Below, one piece after another: positions 9,464-18,473 of a stretch of 64,000 nucleotides of DNA (positions within the stretch are counted from its first letter, which is position 1; the number at the start of each line of letters is the position of its first letter). Source of the stretch: Alkalicoccobacillus murimartini (GTDB taxonomy: Bacteria; Bacillota; Bacilli; Bacillales; Bacillaceae_D); the NCBI RefSeq assembly GCF_030813245.1, contig NZ_JAUSUA010000004.1, positions 248,001-312,000 of the forward strand, given 5' to 3'. Under the pieces are notes generated by a model. That model worked only from the letters and a program-made list of their open reading frames with translations, did no database searches and was not told the origin of the DNA. A program made the position numbers and the translations under genes.

Positions 9464-10768
9464 TTAATCAATAAGTTGAGCCATTAAGAGGGCTTTACCG
9501 ACAATTCGTTCTTCATGATACAATTCTACGTCAATCTTAGCATGTTTTCTTCCAACTTCTAAAACTTTAGGAATGACAGTAATCGTACTATCAATTTGAA
9601 CGGGTTTTAGAAAATACATGGTCATATTCTCAACAACCAAATCTCCCTTTGACCTTGTCCGTAAAATCCGACTCCCTGCTTCTGTAACTAAGGTTGTTAT
9701 CACCCCGTACGAAACAGTCCCAACATGGTTACTCATTTGAGGTGTAATGTGACAATGATACTGTCCTTCTGCACCAGTCACTTGCTCCATCCTGCTCACA
9801 ACAATATCCTCGATTGTTTCACCAACCTGAGGCTGACGCTGAATCATTTGTAACGCTTTTAAGACGTCTTGACGACTTACAACACCTGTTAGATGATTGT
9901 GGCTATCCACGACTGGTAATAACTCAATGCCTTCCCACACCATAACATGGGCAGCAGAGGCAACAGACGTCCGCTCACTAACCGTAATAGGGTCAGATGT
10001 CATGACTTTATCTATAGTGATTTGTTTGGAAACATCCACAACATCTTTAGCCGCAATCATACCTTGTATTTTGCCCATCTTGTCCACAATTGGATATCGA
10101 CTATGTCCTGTTTGTTCATTCAGCTTATGCCAACGCTGCACTTCGTCATGTGTATATAACAAAAAAGTCTCTTCAAGTGGAATCAAAATATCATCTACAA
10201 GAACAATTTCCTTTTTGATTAGCTGATCATAAATGGCGCGATTAATCATAGCAGCCACTGTAAATGTATCATAGCTTGTTGAAATAATGGGAAGATCAAG
10301 CTCATCTGCTAGCTTTACTGTGTTTGGATCGGTATCAAAACCACCTGTAATCAACACAGCAGACCCTGCTTCTAATGCGAGCTTATGGGAATCATAGCGA
10401 TTACCTACAATGAGCAGATTCCCAGCTGTGACATATCTCATCATCGCATCTTTCGTCATGGCGCCGATCACAAAACGATTCAACGTCTTGTGCAGTCCTT
10501 GTCTTCCTCCAAGAACCTGTCCCTCAACAATATTTACAATTTCCGCATAGGTTAGCTTCTCAATGTTTTCTTTTTTCTTTTTTTCAATTCGAATGGTTCC
10601 AACTCGTTCAATTGTACTTACAAGCCCTTGATTTTCGGCTTCTTTAATTGCACGATAAGCTGTACCCTCACTTAAAGCCAGGGCTTTAGCAATTCTACGT
10701 ACAGAAATCTTCTCTCCGACATGCAAGTGCGTTATATATTCAAGTATCTGCTCATGCTTCGTAGCCAT
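9464..10768 (-). CDS. ytoI: Multidomain regulator: HTH, DRTGG, two CBS domains, hotdog fold (YtoI)
   Basis: The 434-residue protein is built from an N-terminal winged-helix segment (about residues 1-65, with SVRRIAKALALSEGTAYRAI as the helix-turn-helix), a DRTGG domain (about 70-180), a CBS pair (about 195-310, with VMTSDPITVSERTS and GVVSRQDVLKAL), and a C-terminal hotdog or thioesterase-like domain (about 330-430). CBS pairs usually bind adenine nucleotides or c-di-AMP. The combination suggests a ligand-responsive regulator that may also bind an acyl-CoA, but the true ligand is not known. The gene order matches B. subtilis ytoI. Confidence 0.85.
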   Translation of the reverse strand: MATKHEQILEYITHLHVGEKISVRRIAKALALSEGTAYRAIKEAENQGLVSTIERVGTIRIEKKKKENIEKLTYAEIVNIVEGQVLGGRQGLHKTLNRFVIGAMTKDAMMRYVTAGNLLIVGNRYDSHKLALEAGSAVLITGGFDTDPNTVKLADELDLPIISTSYDTFTVAAMINRAIYDQLIKKEIVLVDDILIPLEETFLLYTHDEVQRWHKLNEQTGHSRYPIVDKMGKIQGMIAAKDVVDVSKQITIDKVMTSDPITVSERTSVASAAHVMVWEGIELLPVVDSHNHLTGVVSRQDVLKALQMIQRQPQVGETIEDIVVSRMEQVTGAEGQYHCHITPQMSNHVGTVSYGVITTLVTEAGSRILRTRSKGDLVVENMTMYFLKPVQIDSTITVIPKVLEVGRKHAKIDVELYHEERIVGKALLMAQLID

Positions 10769-10854
10769 ACTGCTCTCACGCCCTCATTCTTCCAACTAAT
10801 AATCAACCGTTTGTACTTTCTTTATTATACGACTGAAAGAATGTGGCTTCAAGC

Positions 10855-11100
10855 TCATTCGTATTCTGCTGTTTTCTTTGGCAACATGACAGGTCGTCTA
10901 CCCTCTTGTCTAACCACCTGACGCTTTGGATGAGACCTTACCCAGGCCAGAAGATTACTTACCAATACCAATGCAGCAAACGCTACCCAACAAAAGGCAA
11001 ACCAACCCGTGATCCCACCCTCGCCAAGCGGTAAATATTGAACTCCATACGAAAATAAAACCCCCGCCAACAATAGACAAATCAAAAACCGTTGCTTCAT
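10855..11100 (-). CDS. Small membrane protein of unknown function
   Basis: An 81-residue protein with two likely membrane helices (an N-terminal one with FLICLLLAGVLFSYGV and a second with AFCWVAFAALVLVSNLLAW) and a basic C-terminal tail (RSHPKRQVVRQEGRRP), placing the tail in the cytoplasm by the positive-inside rule. The ATG at 11100 is chosen because GGGAG is eight bases upstream; GTG and ATG codons a little further up lie too close to it. It follows ytkL on the same strand beyond a hairpin. No family is recognised. Confidence 0.65.
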   Translation of the reverse strand: MKQRFLICLLLAGVLFSYGVQYLPLGEGGITGWFAFCWVAFAALVLVSNLLAWVRSHPKRQVVRQEGRRPVMLPKKTAEYE

Positions 11101-11144
11101 TGTCATCACTCCCTATTGTATAAGGTATGCGGGCTTGTACAAAA

Positions 11145-11170
11145 AAAGACCAGCTAGATCGCTGATCTTT
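11145..11170 (-). terminator. Terminator after ytkL
   Basis: A 10-bp stem (minus strand AAAGATCAGC with GCTGGTCTTT, one G-U pair) with a six-base loop is followed by a run of T on the minus strand. Confidence 0.75.
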
Positions 11171-11177
11171 TTACTCG

Positions 11178-11861
11178 TTATAATGTAATGACATCTCCTG
11201 CATTCATCACTTCTCCTATGCCCTCTGGGAGTCTTGCAATAAAATCATCAGGACTTTGATCAATATCAGGGAAGGTGTTGTAGTGAATCGGAACAACCTT
11301 CTTCGCCTGTACCCATTCTGCTGCCGCAGCCGCATCCTCTGGTCCCATCGTAAGTGTGTCGCCAATAGGGAGGAAGGCTAAATCGATCTGATTGCGTTCT
11401 CCAATAATTTTCATATCGCCAAATAATGCAGTATCCCCAGCATGATAGATCGTTTTTCCTTCTGCTGTGAATAAAATCCCTGCAGGCATACCTGTGTAAA
11501 TAATTTGTTTAGACTCTTCATCAATGACGGATGACCCGTGAAAAGCTTGCGTAAGCTTCACTTTACCAAAATCAAATTCACGAGCACCACCAATATGCAT
11601 TGGTTGAGTCTTCACACCCTGCCAACCAAGATAGTTTGCCAGTTCAAATGTTGCAATGACAAGTGCATCATTTTTCTTTGCAAGCTCTACCGTATCTCCG
11701 ACATGATCACCATGACCATGAGTCAGTAGAATAACGTCCACTTTTTGATCTTCTGCTTTTAAATCCGAGCTTTCATTACCCGTAATAAAAGGATCAATCA
11801 GAATCGTTTTTCCTTTAGTCTCAATCTTTACAACCGAATGTCCATGATAGCTAACGTCCAT
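11178..11861 (-). CDS. ytkL: Metallo-beta-lactamase-fold hydrolase, UPF0173 (YtkL)
   Basis: The 227-residue protein has the metallo-beta-lactamase fold: [21 protein letters not shown] at the start, the metal ligand motif [10 protein letters not shown] near residue 50, and downstream ligands in [12 protein letters not shown] near 135 and PIHYNTFPD near 192. The UPF0173 family is widespread and its substrate is not established. GAGGAG precedes the ATG. In B. subtilis ytkL is a neighbour of argH and ytoI, as here. Confidence 0.9.
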   Translation of the reverse strand: MDVSYHGHSVVKIETKGKTILIDPFITGNESSDLKAEDQKVDVILLTHGHGDHVGDTVELAKKNDALVIATFELANYLGWQGVKTQPMHIGGAREFDFGKVKLTQAFHGSSVIDEESKQIIYTGMPAGILFTAEGKTIYHAGDTALFGDMKIIGERNQIDLAFLPIGDTLTMGPEDAAAAAEWVQAKKVVPIHYNTFPDIDQSPDDFIARLPEGIGEVMNAGDVITL

Positions 11862-11993
11862 TTTACTTCAGCTCCTCTAAGCATTATCTATATACTAGTC
11901 TGTGTAACCGATTTTCACACAGTTAAAACGCTCGCTTTTTACAGAATTCAAAACACTATGATAAAATAGACCAAACGATTTCAGGAGGCTAAC

Positions 11994-13094
11994 ATGACAT
12001 CAGCACGTTTAACAAGATTTCAGCAGTCTTTAAAAGAGCAACATATAGCCGCAGCGTTTATTCAAGGCAAAGAAAACGTATTTTATTTAACCGGCTTTAG
12101 AACGGACCCTCACGAACGTATCGTTGCGCTCATCGTATTACCAGATGAAGAGCCCTTTCTTATTGTTCCAGGTATGGAAAAATCCCTTGTTCAAAAAGCT
12201 GGCTGGACACATACTATTCTTACATACAGCGACACAGATAACCCTTGGACTGTGCTTCAGGACACTTTATCAAGATATACCTTCCAAGGTGACTCCCTAT
12301 GGGTAGAGAAGCGTCTACTCCCACTTGAGCGTGCTGAACATTTACAATACCTGTTTGGTCAAAAAACGCTCGTAGATGCAGAACCTGCCTTAATGAAATT
12401 ACGAACAATTAAATCCGAAGAAGAGATCACCGTTTTACGCAAGGCAGCTCAACTCGCTGACTTAGGTGTACAAATTGGAGTAGAAGCAATAGCAGAAGGT
12501 CGAAAAGAAATCGATATCCTTGCGAAGATTGAATATGAGCTCACTCTTAAAGGCATAACCGAAATGGCTTTCCAAACGACAGTAATCAGTGGCGCTAACT
12601 CAGCTGATCCACACGGTAAACCAGGTAACAAAGCAATCGAACATGGTGACCTTGTCTTATTTGACCTTGGTGTTGTATTGGACGGATACTGCTCAGACAT
12701 TACTCGTACCGTAGCCTATGGAGATCTATCTGACTCCCTACGTAAGGTCTATGACACCGTCCTTGAAGCACAACTTGGCGCTATATCCTTATGCAAACCA
12801 GGAACAGAGCTTGGTGCCCTAGATCGCAAAGCCCGATCCATCATTACAGAAGCCGGATACGGAGAATGGTTCCCCCACCGCCTCGGGCACGGACTCGGAA
12901 CGGATGTACATGAATTACCATCTATAAACGAAACCAATCAAGACAAGCTCCAAGCAGGAATGACCTTTACAATCGAACCAGGCATCTACCTACCGAATAA
13001 AGGCGGCGTTCGTATTGAAGATGACATACTCATCACCGAAGACGGACACGAGCTTTTAACTAGTTACCCAAAAGAATTACAGATTATCAAATAA
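11994..13094 (+). CDS. M24 family metallopeptidase, Xaa-Pro dipeptidase-like
   Basis: This enzyme probably cleaves Xaa-Pro bonds in dipeptides or at peptide N-termini in the cytoplasm. The 366-residue protein has an N-terminal creatinase-like domain (about 1-130) and the pita-bread catalytic domain. All five dinuclear metal ligands are in place: Asp224 and Asp235 (LFDLG and CSDITRT), His299 (HRLGHG), Glu328 (TIEPG) and Glu342 (RIEDD). AGGAGG precedes the ATG. It stands alone, divergent from ytkL, and ends in a strong hairpin. Which B. subtilis paralogue (for example YqhT or YkvY) it matches cannot be said by eye. Confidence 0.9.
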   Translation: MTSARLTRFQQSLKEQHIAAAFIQGKENVFYLTGFRTDPHERIVALIVLPDEEPFLIVPGMEKSLVQKAGWTHTILTYSDTDNPWTVLQDTLSRYTFQGDSLWVEKRLLPLERAEHLQYLFGQKTLVDAEPALMKLRTIKSEEEITVLRKAAQLADLGVQIGVEAIAEGRKEIDILAKIEYELTLKGITEMAFQTTVISGANSADPHGKPGNKAIEHGDLVLFDLGVVLDGYCSDITRTVAYGDLSDSLRKVYDTVLEAQLGAISLCKPGTELGALDRKARSIITEAGYGEWFPHRLGHGLGTDVHELPSINETNQDKLQAGMTFTIEPGIYLPNKGGVRIEDDILITEDGHELLTSYPKELQIIK

Positions 13095-13104
13095 TGCTAC
13101 GATG

Positions 13105-13131
13105 GCAGCCATCCTCTATGGGGATGGCTGC
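13105..13131 (+). terminator. Terminator after the M24 peptidase gene
   Basis: A perfect 10-bp stem (GCAGCCATCC with its complement) and a seven-base loop followed by TTTTATATT. Confidence 0.88.
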
Positions 13132-13146
13132 TTTTATATTGTAACT

Positions 13147-13485
13147 TTCTTTTCCCCATGTTAGGCTCGCTCTTCCCTCGTTAGATCCTCCTTTTCCCAT
13201 GTTAGGCCCGCTCTTCCCTCGTTAGATCCTCCTTTTCCCATGTTAGAACCGCTCTTCCCTCGTTAGATCCACCTTTTCCCATGTTAGACCCGCTCTTCCC
13301 TTATTAGATCTTCTTTTTCCCATGTTAGACGCTCTCTTCCCTCGTTAGATCCTCCTTTTCCCATGTTAGGCCCGCTCTTCCCTTGTTAGATCCTCCTTTT
13401 CCCATGTTAGACCCGCTCTTCCCTCTTTACATCCTCCTTTCCCCATGTTAGACCCGCTCTTCCCTCTTAGATCTTCTCTTATCCA
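13147..13485. repeat. Tandem repeat array, 41-bp unit, eight copies
   Basis: The marker CATGTTAG recurs at 13157, 13198, 13239, 13280, 13321, 13362, 13403 and 13444, so the period is exactly 41 bases throughout. Copies differ by a few substitutions, and the last is slightly shortened. Each unit is itself two related halves of about 20 bases (CTTTTCCCATGTTAG and CTCTTCCCTCGTTAG), pointing to an older duplication. The plus strand is pyrimidine-rich. Read on the minus strand most units contain AAAGGAGG, which looks like a Shine-Dalgarno sequence. No long frame crosses the array because 41 is not a multiple of three. There are no unique spacers, so it is not a CRISPR array. Confidence 0.97.
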
Positions 13486-13496
13486 CATCCACAACA

Positions 13497-13522
13497 AAAC
13501 CGATGAACAAATTCATCGGTTT
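13497..13522 (-). terminator. Terminator after the exported unknown protein
   Basis: An 11-bp stem (AAACCGATGAA with its complement) with a four-base loop lies right after the stop at 13525; the minus strand continues with a short T-containing stretch. Confidence 0.7.
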
Positions 13523-13524
13523 GT

Positions 13525-13914
13525 TTACTCATTTTTATTTTGCCAACCCCATGTGTAGAGGTGGTCATCCTCATCGATAAAACGGATATCAAATGATTCA
13601 AGTTTTGCATATTCTTCTTTTAATGCTTCTTCATATTGTTTGCGAGTCCGATCCTTTTCTACTTGTAAAGTGTTCAGTATTTGATCGACCTGCTTCTTGG
13701 CTGCCGCTCCCTTGATAACGGTTGACCCCTCTTCATATTCATAGTGATTCGGACTATCGTATTCCCACTCGTGCTCGGTTCCATTCTCTACAATGGTAAT
13801 CCGTAGGGAAAAAGTCTGCATTAGCTCAAAGCCACCTGCGTATGTGGTCGTAGGGGCAGCGAAAAGCAACAGAGCGATCAGTAAAAAAGGTATTTTTCGT
13901 GTGATCAAATCCAC
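13525..13914 (-). CDS. Exported protein of unknown function
   Basis: The 129-residue product has an N-terminal signal peptide: a positive start (TRK), a hydrophobic core (IPFLLIALLLFAAP) and a likely cleavage after TYA-G. The mature part is rich in Glu, Lys and Tyr, with an extracellular-type beta start and a helical middle (KKQVDQILNTLQVEKDRTRK). The GTG at 13914 is chosen because GAGG lies eight bases upstream; another GTG at 13923 overlaps that site. It lies 15 bases after the stop of a possible 49-codon gene, so the two may form an operon. No family is recognised. Confidence 0.75.
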   Translation of the reverse strand: MDLITRKIPFLLIALLLFAAPTTTYAGGFELMQTFSLRITIVENGTEHEWEYDSPNHYEYEEGSTVIKGAAAKKQVDQILNTLQVEKDRTRKQYEEALKEEYAKLESFDIRFIDEDDHLYTWGWQNKNE

Positions 13915-13929
13915 TGCACTCACCTCGAT

Positions 13930-14079
13930 TTAGAATCTCTCTCTTTCAGTTTTCTTCGTTGAAGGTTTACTTTGATCAATGGTACCCATGTTATAAGAGT
14001 CGAGTATTTGTTGATATACCTCTTGTTCGCCGTCTTCTGGCTGTACTGCATCTGATAATTCATTTTTTTCTTTATCCAA
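13930..14079 (-). CDS. Possible 49-residue protein between argH and the exported protein
   Basis: A short frame begins at TTG (14079) after AGGGGG with about nine bases between, and ends at 13930. The predicted product is hydrophilic, with an acidic front (LDKEKNELSDAVQPEDGE) and a basic end (STKKTERERF), and contains VYQQILDSYNMGT, which could be a helix. The frame ends 15 bases before the next start. The ribosome-binding site lies inside the 3' arm of the argH terminator, so expression would need read-through or its own promoter, which I do not see. It is a plausible small gene, not a proven one. Confidence 0.45.
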   Translation of the reverse strand: MDKEKNELSDAVQPEDGEQEVYQQILDSYNMGTIDQSKPSTKKTERERF

Positions 14080-14086
14080 AATAAAA

Positions 14087-14134
14087 AGCCCCCTGCCTGC
14101 TAGTAGTTGTTCACCACTAGTATGGCAAAGGGCT
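14087..14134 (-). terminator. Terminator after argH
   Basis: A long interrupted stem (minus strand AGCCCTTTGCC with GGCAGGGGGCT, plus an inner TACTAGT pairing) is followed by TTTTTATTTT. Confidence 0.85.
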
Positions 14135-14141
14135 CTGTTAA

Positions 14142-15530
14142 TTATGTGCCTGCTGTGACATTTAGAATGTCTTCAGCTTTTTTTAATGCAAGACGAACCT
14201 GATCAAATCCAGTACCACCTGCACTGTTTCGTCTAGCTACGACCGTTTTTGGTTCTAATACATCATAAATATCCTTGTCAAACAGCTCATGGGCTTGCTT
14301 GTAGTCCTCATAAGATAATCCAAGCAAGAAGACACCTTTATTAATGGCGGTCAAAACAAGCTTGCCTACAACCTCATGCGCTTCACGGAACGGTAAGCCT
14401 TTTGAAGCTAGGTAATCCGCTAATTCAGTAGCATTGGAAAAGTCATTATGAACGGCCTTTTCCATAACTTCAGTACGAACATCCATAGTATCAATCATAC
14501 CAGCAAAGATCTTCAACGATCCTTTCACGGTATGAACAGCATCAAACATGCCTTCTTTATCTTCCTGCATGTCTTTGTTATAAGCTAAAGGAAGACCCTT
14601 AAGCGTTGTTAGAAGTGAGAACAATCCGCCATAAACTCGACCTGTTTTCCCACGGATCAGTTCAGCCATATCAGGGTTTTTCTTCTGTGGCATAATACTT
14701 GAACCTGTCGCAAACGCGTCATCCATTTCGATAAATTGAAATTCTTGAGACGACCAAAGAATGAGCTCTTCACATAAGCGTGATAGATGCATCATCGTCA
14801 GAGAAGCGGCGCTCAAAAATTCAACGATGAAGTCACGGTCACTTACGGCATCTAAACTGTTCTCATAAATACCATCAAACCCTAATAGCTCAGCTGAATA
14901 TGCACGATCAATAGGAAAGGTTGTCCCAGCTAATGCACCAGCCCCAAGTGGTGAAACATTTACCCGCTTCAAGCTATCTTCATAACGGCTATAATCTCGT
15001 TCTAGCATCCAAAAATAAGCCATCAAATGGTGGGCAAATGAAACAGGTTGCGCTCGTTGTAAATGTGTATAGCCGGGAATAAGCGTTTCGACGTGAGCCG
15101 ACGCTTGATTCAGTAAGGCCTGTTGTACATTTCGAACAGCAGCCATAATTTCTTTTGTTTCGTTACGTAGATACAAGTGCATGTCTGTTGCCACTTGGTC
15201 ATTTCTACTTCTTCCTGTATGCAGCTTTCCACCCACTGGACCAATTTCATCAATTAAGAACTTTTCTAGGTTTAAATGAATGTCTTCGTTTTGTACAGAA
15301 AACTCAAGTTCACCGGCTTTAGCCTTTTCACGTAATGTTTCAAGACCTACCTTAATTTGATTCGTTTCATCCGTAGATAAAATGCCACATTTTCCAAGCA
15401 TCGTTACATGGGCCAAGCTTCCCTGTATATCTTCCATAACAAGAGCCTGGTCAAAACCGATGGATGCACCAAATGCATCCACCCATTCTTCGGCAGTTTT
15501 CGTAAATCTGCCGCCCCAAAGCTTTGTCAC
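14142..15530 (-). CDS. argH: Argininosuccinate lyase
   Basis: ArgH splits argininosuccinate to arginine and fumarate, the last step of arginine synthesis. The 462 residues match the usual length. Key features are the N-terminal [29 protein letters not shown], and the fumarase-superfamily signature [12 protein letters not shown] with its catalytic serine near residue 278. Its start overlaps the argG stop by four bases (ATGA type), so translation is coupled. A terminator follows. Regulation is through the argG upstream region. Confidence 0.97.
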   Translation of the reverse strand: MTKLWGGRFTKTAEEWVDAFGASIGFDQALVMEDIQGSLAHVTMLGKCGILSTDETNQIKVGLETLREKAKAGELEFSVQNEDIHLNLEKFLIDEIGPVGGKLHTGRSRNDQVATDMHLYLRNETKEIMAAVRNVQQALLNQASAHVETLIPGYTHLQRAQPVSFAHHLMAYFWMLERDYSRYEDSLKRVNVSPLGAGALAGTTFPIDRAYSAELLGFDGIYENSLDAVSDRDFIVEFLSAASLTMMHLSRLCEELILWSSQEFQFIEMDDAFATGSSIMPQKKNPDMAELIRGKTGRVYGGLFSLLTTLKGLPLAYNKDMQEDKEGMFDAVHTVKGSLKIFAGMIDTMDVRTEVMEKAVHNDFSNATELADYLASKGLPFREAHEVVGKLVLTAINKGVFLLGLSYEDYKQAHELFDKDIYDVLEPKTVVARRNSAGGTGFDQVRLALKKAEDILNVTAGT

Positions 15531-16741
15531 AGTGTAACCTCTTTTTTCTTTTCTTTGTTAATCATGCTGTGAACTTTGGTTGGAAGACCCCAAAGTGAAA
15601 TGAATCCAACAGCAGCATTGTGATCAAACTCATCATCTGGTGTATAGGTAGCAAGCTTCTCGTTATAAAGAGAATTCTCTGATTTACGTCCTTCTACAAT
15701 CGCGTGTCCTTTAAACAACTTCACACGAACTACTCCAGTTACAGACTTTTGTGTTTCTTTTAAGAATGCCTGAAGAGCTGGTTGTAATGGAGAGAACCAA
15801 AGTCCTTCATAAATAAGTTCAGTTAGTTTCTTCTCAACAACAGGCTTAAAGTGAGCCATCTCTTTAGGAAGCGTAAGATCTTCAAGCTCCTTGTGAGCAT
15901 TTAGAAGAGTAATCGCACCAGGGCACTCATATACTTCACGTGATTTAATACCTACTAAACGGTTTTCTACGTGGTCAATACGACCAACCCCGTGTTTACC
16001 AGCAACATCATTTAATGTCAGGATTAGCTCAGCTAAAGGATACGCCACACCATCAATCGATACAGGAACTCCTTTTTCAAAACCAATTTCAATAATATCC
16101 GCAACATCCGGAGTTTTATCAAGAGGTGCTGTTAATTCATAAGCTCCTTCAGGTGGCGTTGCCCAAGGATCCTCTAGTATTCCACACTCATTACTACGTC
16201 CCCAAAGGTTTTGGTCAACAGAATATGGATTATCAAGGTCAATCGGAATTGGAATGTTATGTTTTTTTGCATATTCAATCTCTTCATCACGAGACCAAGC
16301 CCAATCACGAACTGGCGCGATAACCTTTAAGTCAGGATTTAATGCTTGAATAGATACTTCAAAACGAACTTGATCATTTCCTTTACCTGTACAACCATGA
16401 GCAACAGCTGATGCTCCTGTCTGTTCAGCAACCTCAACTAGCTTCTTAGAGATAAGCGGACGAGATAGAGCAGAAACAAGTGGATACTTTTGCTCATACA
16501 TTGCATGTGATTGCAGTGCAGGCAACACAAAATCCTCAGCAAATTCCTTTTTAGCATCGATTGTATAAGATTGGATAGCTCCTACTGTTAAGGCTTTTTG
16601 TTTCACAAACTCAAGATCCTTGCCTTCTCCTACATCTAGGCCTACAGCAATAACATCGTACCCCTTATCCGTTAGCCACTTCACTGCAACAGATGTATCT
16701 AATCCTCCAGAATAAGCCAAAACCACTTTCTCTTTACTCAT
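15527..16741 (-). CDS. argG: Argininosuccinate synthase
   Basis: ArgG joins citrulline and aspartate using ATP. The 404-residue protein carries the N-type ATP pyrophosphatase loop [16 protein letters not shown] near the start, then [15 protein letters not shown], and [17 protein letters not shown]. The ATG at 16741 is chosen with GGAGGG seven or eight bases upstream; five more in-frame codons upstream cover that site. argH overlaps its end. ARG-box-like sequences lie just upstream, which suggests control by the arginine repressor ArgR/AhrC. Confidence 0.97.
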   Translation of the reverse strand: MSKEKVVLAYSGGLDTSVAVKWLTDKGYDVIAVGLDVGEGKDLEFVKQKALTVGAIQSYTIDAKKEFAEDFVLPALQSHAMYEQKYPLVSALSRPLISKKLVEVAEQTGASAVAHGCTGKGNDQVRFEVSIQALNPDLKVIAPVRDWAWSRDEEIEYAKKHNIPIPIDLDNPYSVDQNLWGRSNECGILEDPWATPPEGAYELTAPLDKTPDVADIIEIGFEKGVPVSIDGVAYPLAELILTLNDVAGKHGVGRIDHVENRLVGIKSREVYECPGAITLLNAHKELEDLTLPKEMAHFKPVVEKKLTELIYEGLWFSPLQPALQAFLKETQKSVTGVVRVKLFKGHAIVEGRKSENSLYNEKLATYTPDDEFDHNAAVGFISLWGLPTKVHSMINKEKKKEVTL

Positions 16742-16754
16742 AACTAGTCCCTCC

Positions 16755-16853
16755 AATGAATATTCATACTCTTTTTATTATTTTTATACATAATCATTCA
16801 AAAAAATGAGCCAAACAAAGTTGACTGAGAGAAGCAATTGCATAAAACATTCA
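16755..16853 (-). promoter_or_regulatory. ARG-box-like operators upstream of argG
   Basis: Three sequences resemble arginine repressor boxes: AATGAATATTCATA (16755-16768, a near palindrome next to the ribosome-binding site), ATACATAATCATTCA (16786-16800) and TGCATAAAACATTCA (16839-16853). ArgR/AhrC controls argGH in Bacillus. I could not assign a convincing sigma-A promoter. The rest of 16854-16990 shows nothing clear. Confidence 0.6.
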
Positions 16854-16990
16854 TCTCTTCTTATTAATATACATAACTTTAACAATGAAATGCGGTTTTG
16901 GCAAGAGAAAAGTGAATATTTCTTTGTAAAATCTTTTACTTTCTATTTCTATGAATAATGAAGACATAGATTTATGTTAATAGAAAAAAA

Positions 16991-17031
16991 CAACCTATTC
17001 CCAAGCAGAGGATCTGCAAGGAAATAGGTTG
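16991..17031 (-). terminator. Terminator after ackA
   Basis: An outer stem CAACCTATT pairs with AATAGGTTG, with a second inner pairing (TTGCAGA with TCTGCTTG region), followed on the minus strand by a run of T. Confidence 0.85.
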
Positions 17032-17040
17032 ATTAACACA

Positions 17041-18231
17041 TTATACTTCTGAAAGACGAACCGTATCACGAGCAATCATTACTTCCTCATTTGTAGGAAT
17101 GATAATGACTTTAACTGGTGAATGCGGGAAGTTAATAAATGCTTCTTTTCCGCGAACTTGGTTAAGGGAAGGATCAAAGTAAACACCCATGAATTCTAAG
17201 CCGCGTAGAACACGCTCACGAATGACGTCACTATTCTCTCCGATTCCAGCCGTGAATACAATCGCATCTACTCCACTCATACGAGCTGCATACGAACCAA
17301 TATATTTGTGGATACGAGATGTGAATACATTAAGAGCCATTTCAGCACGCTCGTCACCCGCTGCAGCCTTCTCTTCAATATCACGTAGATCACTTGAGAA
17401 ACCAGTTAAGCCTAATAGTCCGCTTCGCTTGTTTAGTGTATCAAGTACTTCTACAGCTGTTTGTCCTGTTTTTTCCATAATGAAAGGGATAAGTGCAGGG
17501 TCAAGGTTTCCTGAACGAGTTCCCATTGTTACACCCGCTAGTGGAGTAAAGCCCATTGATGTATCAATCGATTTGCCGCCTTCAATTGCCGCAATACTTG
17601 CGCCATTACCAAGGTGACAAGAAAGAATACGTAGTTGCTCAACTGGACGATCTAGAAGCTCTGCCGCACGTTCAGAAACATATTTGTGTGATGTACCATG
17701 GAAACCATATTTACGAATGCCAAAGTCTTTATAATAGTCGTAAGGTAGGCTATAAAGGAATGATTCTTCAGGCATTGTTTGGTGGAATGCCGTATCAAAT
17801 ACTGCTACAGCAGGTACATTTGGTAAGATTTCTTTAAATGCTTTAATCCCTACGATATTTGCTGGGTTATGAAGAGGTGCAAGCTCAGAGACAGATTCAA
17901 CACCTGCTAACACTTCATCTGTAATAAGAACAGAATCATTAAACAACTCGCCACCATGTACAACACGGTGTCCAATTGCGTCAATGTCATCTAGTGAATC
18001 AATAATACCAAGTCCAGTTAATTTATCTAATAGAAGCTTAACTGCTACTTCGTGGTTTGGGATGTCTGTAATGGTCTCGTTTTTTGTTCCATCTACAGAG
18101 ATTTGAAAAATTGCATCTTCCAAACCAATTCGTTCAACAAGTCCTTTTGTTACAATTTCTTCTTCCGGCATCGTTAACAGCTGAAACTTTAACGATGAAC
18201 TTCCAGCATTAATCGCAATAATTTTAGACAT
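17041..18231 (-). CDS. ackA: Acetate kinase
   Basis: AckA converts acetyl phosphate and ADP to acetate and ATP in overflow metabolism, and works in reverse at high acetate. The 396-residue protein has the ASKHA-fold motifs [14 protein letters not shown] (residues 4-17), [11 protein letters not shown], the acetokinase signature [14 protein letters not shown] and the nucleotide-binding [11 protein letters not shown], and ends in [23 protein letters not shown] is upstream of the ATG, and a GACACC/GGTGTC inverted repeat lies in the leader. CcpA activates ackA in B. subtilis; no good cre site was found here. ytxK and tpx lie upstream on the same strand. Confidence 0.97.
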   Translation of the reverse strand: MSKIIAINAGSSSLKFQLLTMPEEEIVTKGLVERIGLEDAIFQISVDGTKNETITDIPNHEVAVKLLLDKLTGLGIIDSLDDIDAIGHRVVHGGELFNDSVLITDEVLAGVESVSELAPLHNPANIVGIKAFKEILPNVPAVAVFDTAFHQTMPEESFLYSLPYDYYKDFGIRKYGFHGTSHKYVSERAAELLDRPVEQLRILSCHLGNGASIAAIEGGKSIDTSMGFTPLAGVTMGTRSGNLDPALIPFIMEKTGQTAVEVLDTLNKRSGLLGLTGFSSDLRDIEEKAAAGDERAEMALNVFTSRIHKYIGSYAARMSGVDAIVFTAGIGENSDVIRERVLRGLEFMGVYFDPSLNQVRGKEAFINFPHSPVKVIIIPTNEEVMIARDTVRLSEV

Positions 18232-18255
18232 AAAAAAAGTCCACTCCTTTTTTTG

Positions 18256-18286
18256 ACACCTAATTCTCTATAATATGGGTGTCCTT
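18256..18286 (-). promoter_or_regulatory. Inverted repeat in the ackA leader
   Basis: On the minus strand GGACACC and GGTGTC flank an AT-rich stretch just before AAAGGAGTGG. It could form a hairpin in the 5' untranslated region; no known regulator is implied. Confidence 0.35.
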
Positions 18287-18473
18287 CTTCTATTATTTAA
18301 GCACCGAAGCCCTTGTAATTCAAGTGTTACAGACGATTTCGGAATGAAGTCAGTGAATTCTGAATACATACACCTAAAATGAAATCTGTTCTACTATTTG
18401 ATAAAAGTGCCCTACTAAAAGCATATAAAGCGCTTCCCTACTTTTTCTTTTATGAAAAGCTTTTTGTGTTGTA

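Noticed and set aside
13141-13485. Possible CRISPR array
   Set aside because: Repeats are contiguous with no unique spacers and no cas genes are near.
17189-17617. 142-codon plus-strand frame opposite ackA
   Set aside because: Antisense shadow of a certain gene with low-complexity composition.
18424-18440. AAAGCGCTT as a cre site for ackA
   Set aside because: Only the core fits; several outer consensus positions mismatch and it lies about 200 bases from the start.
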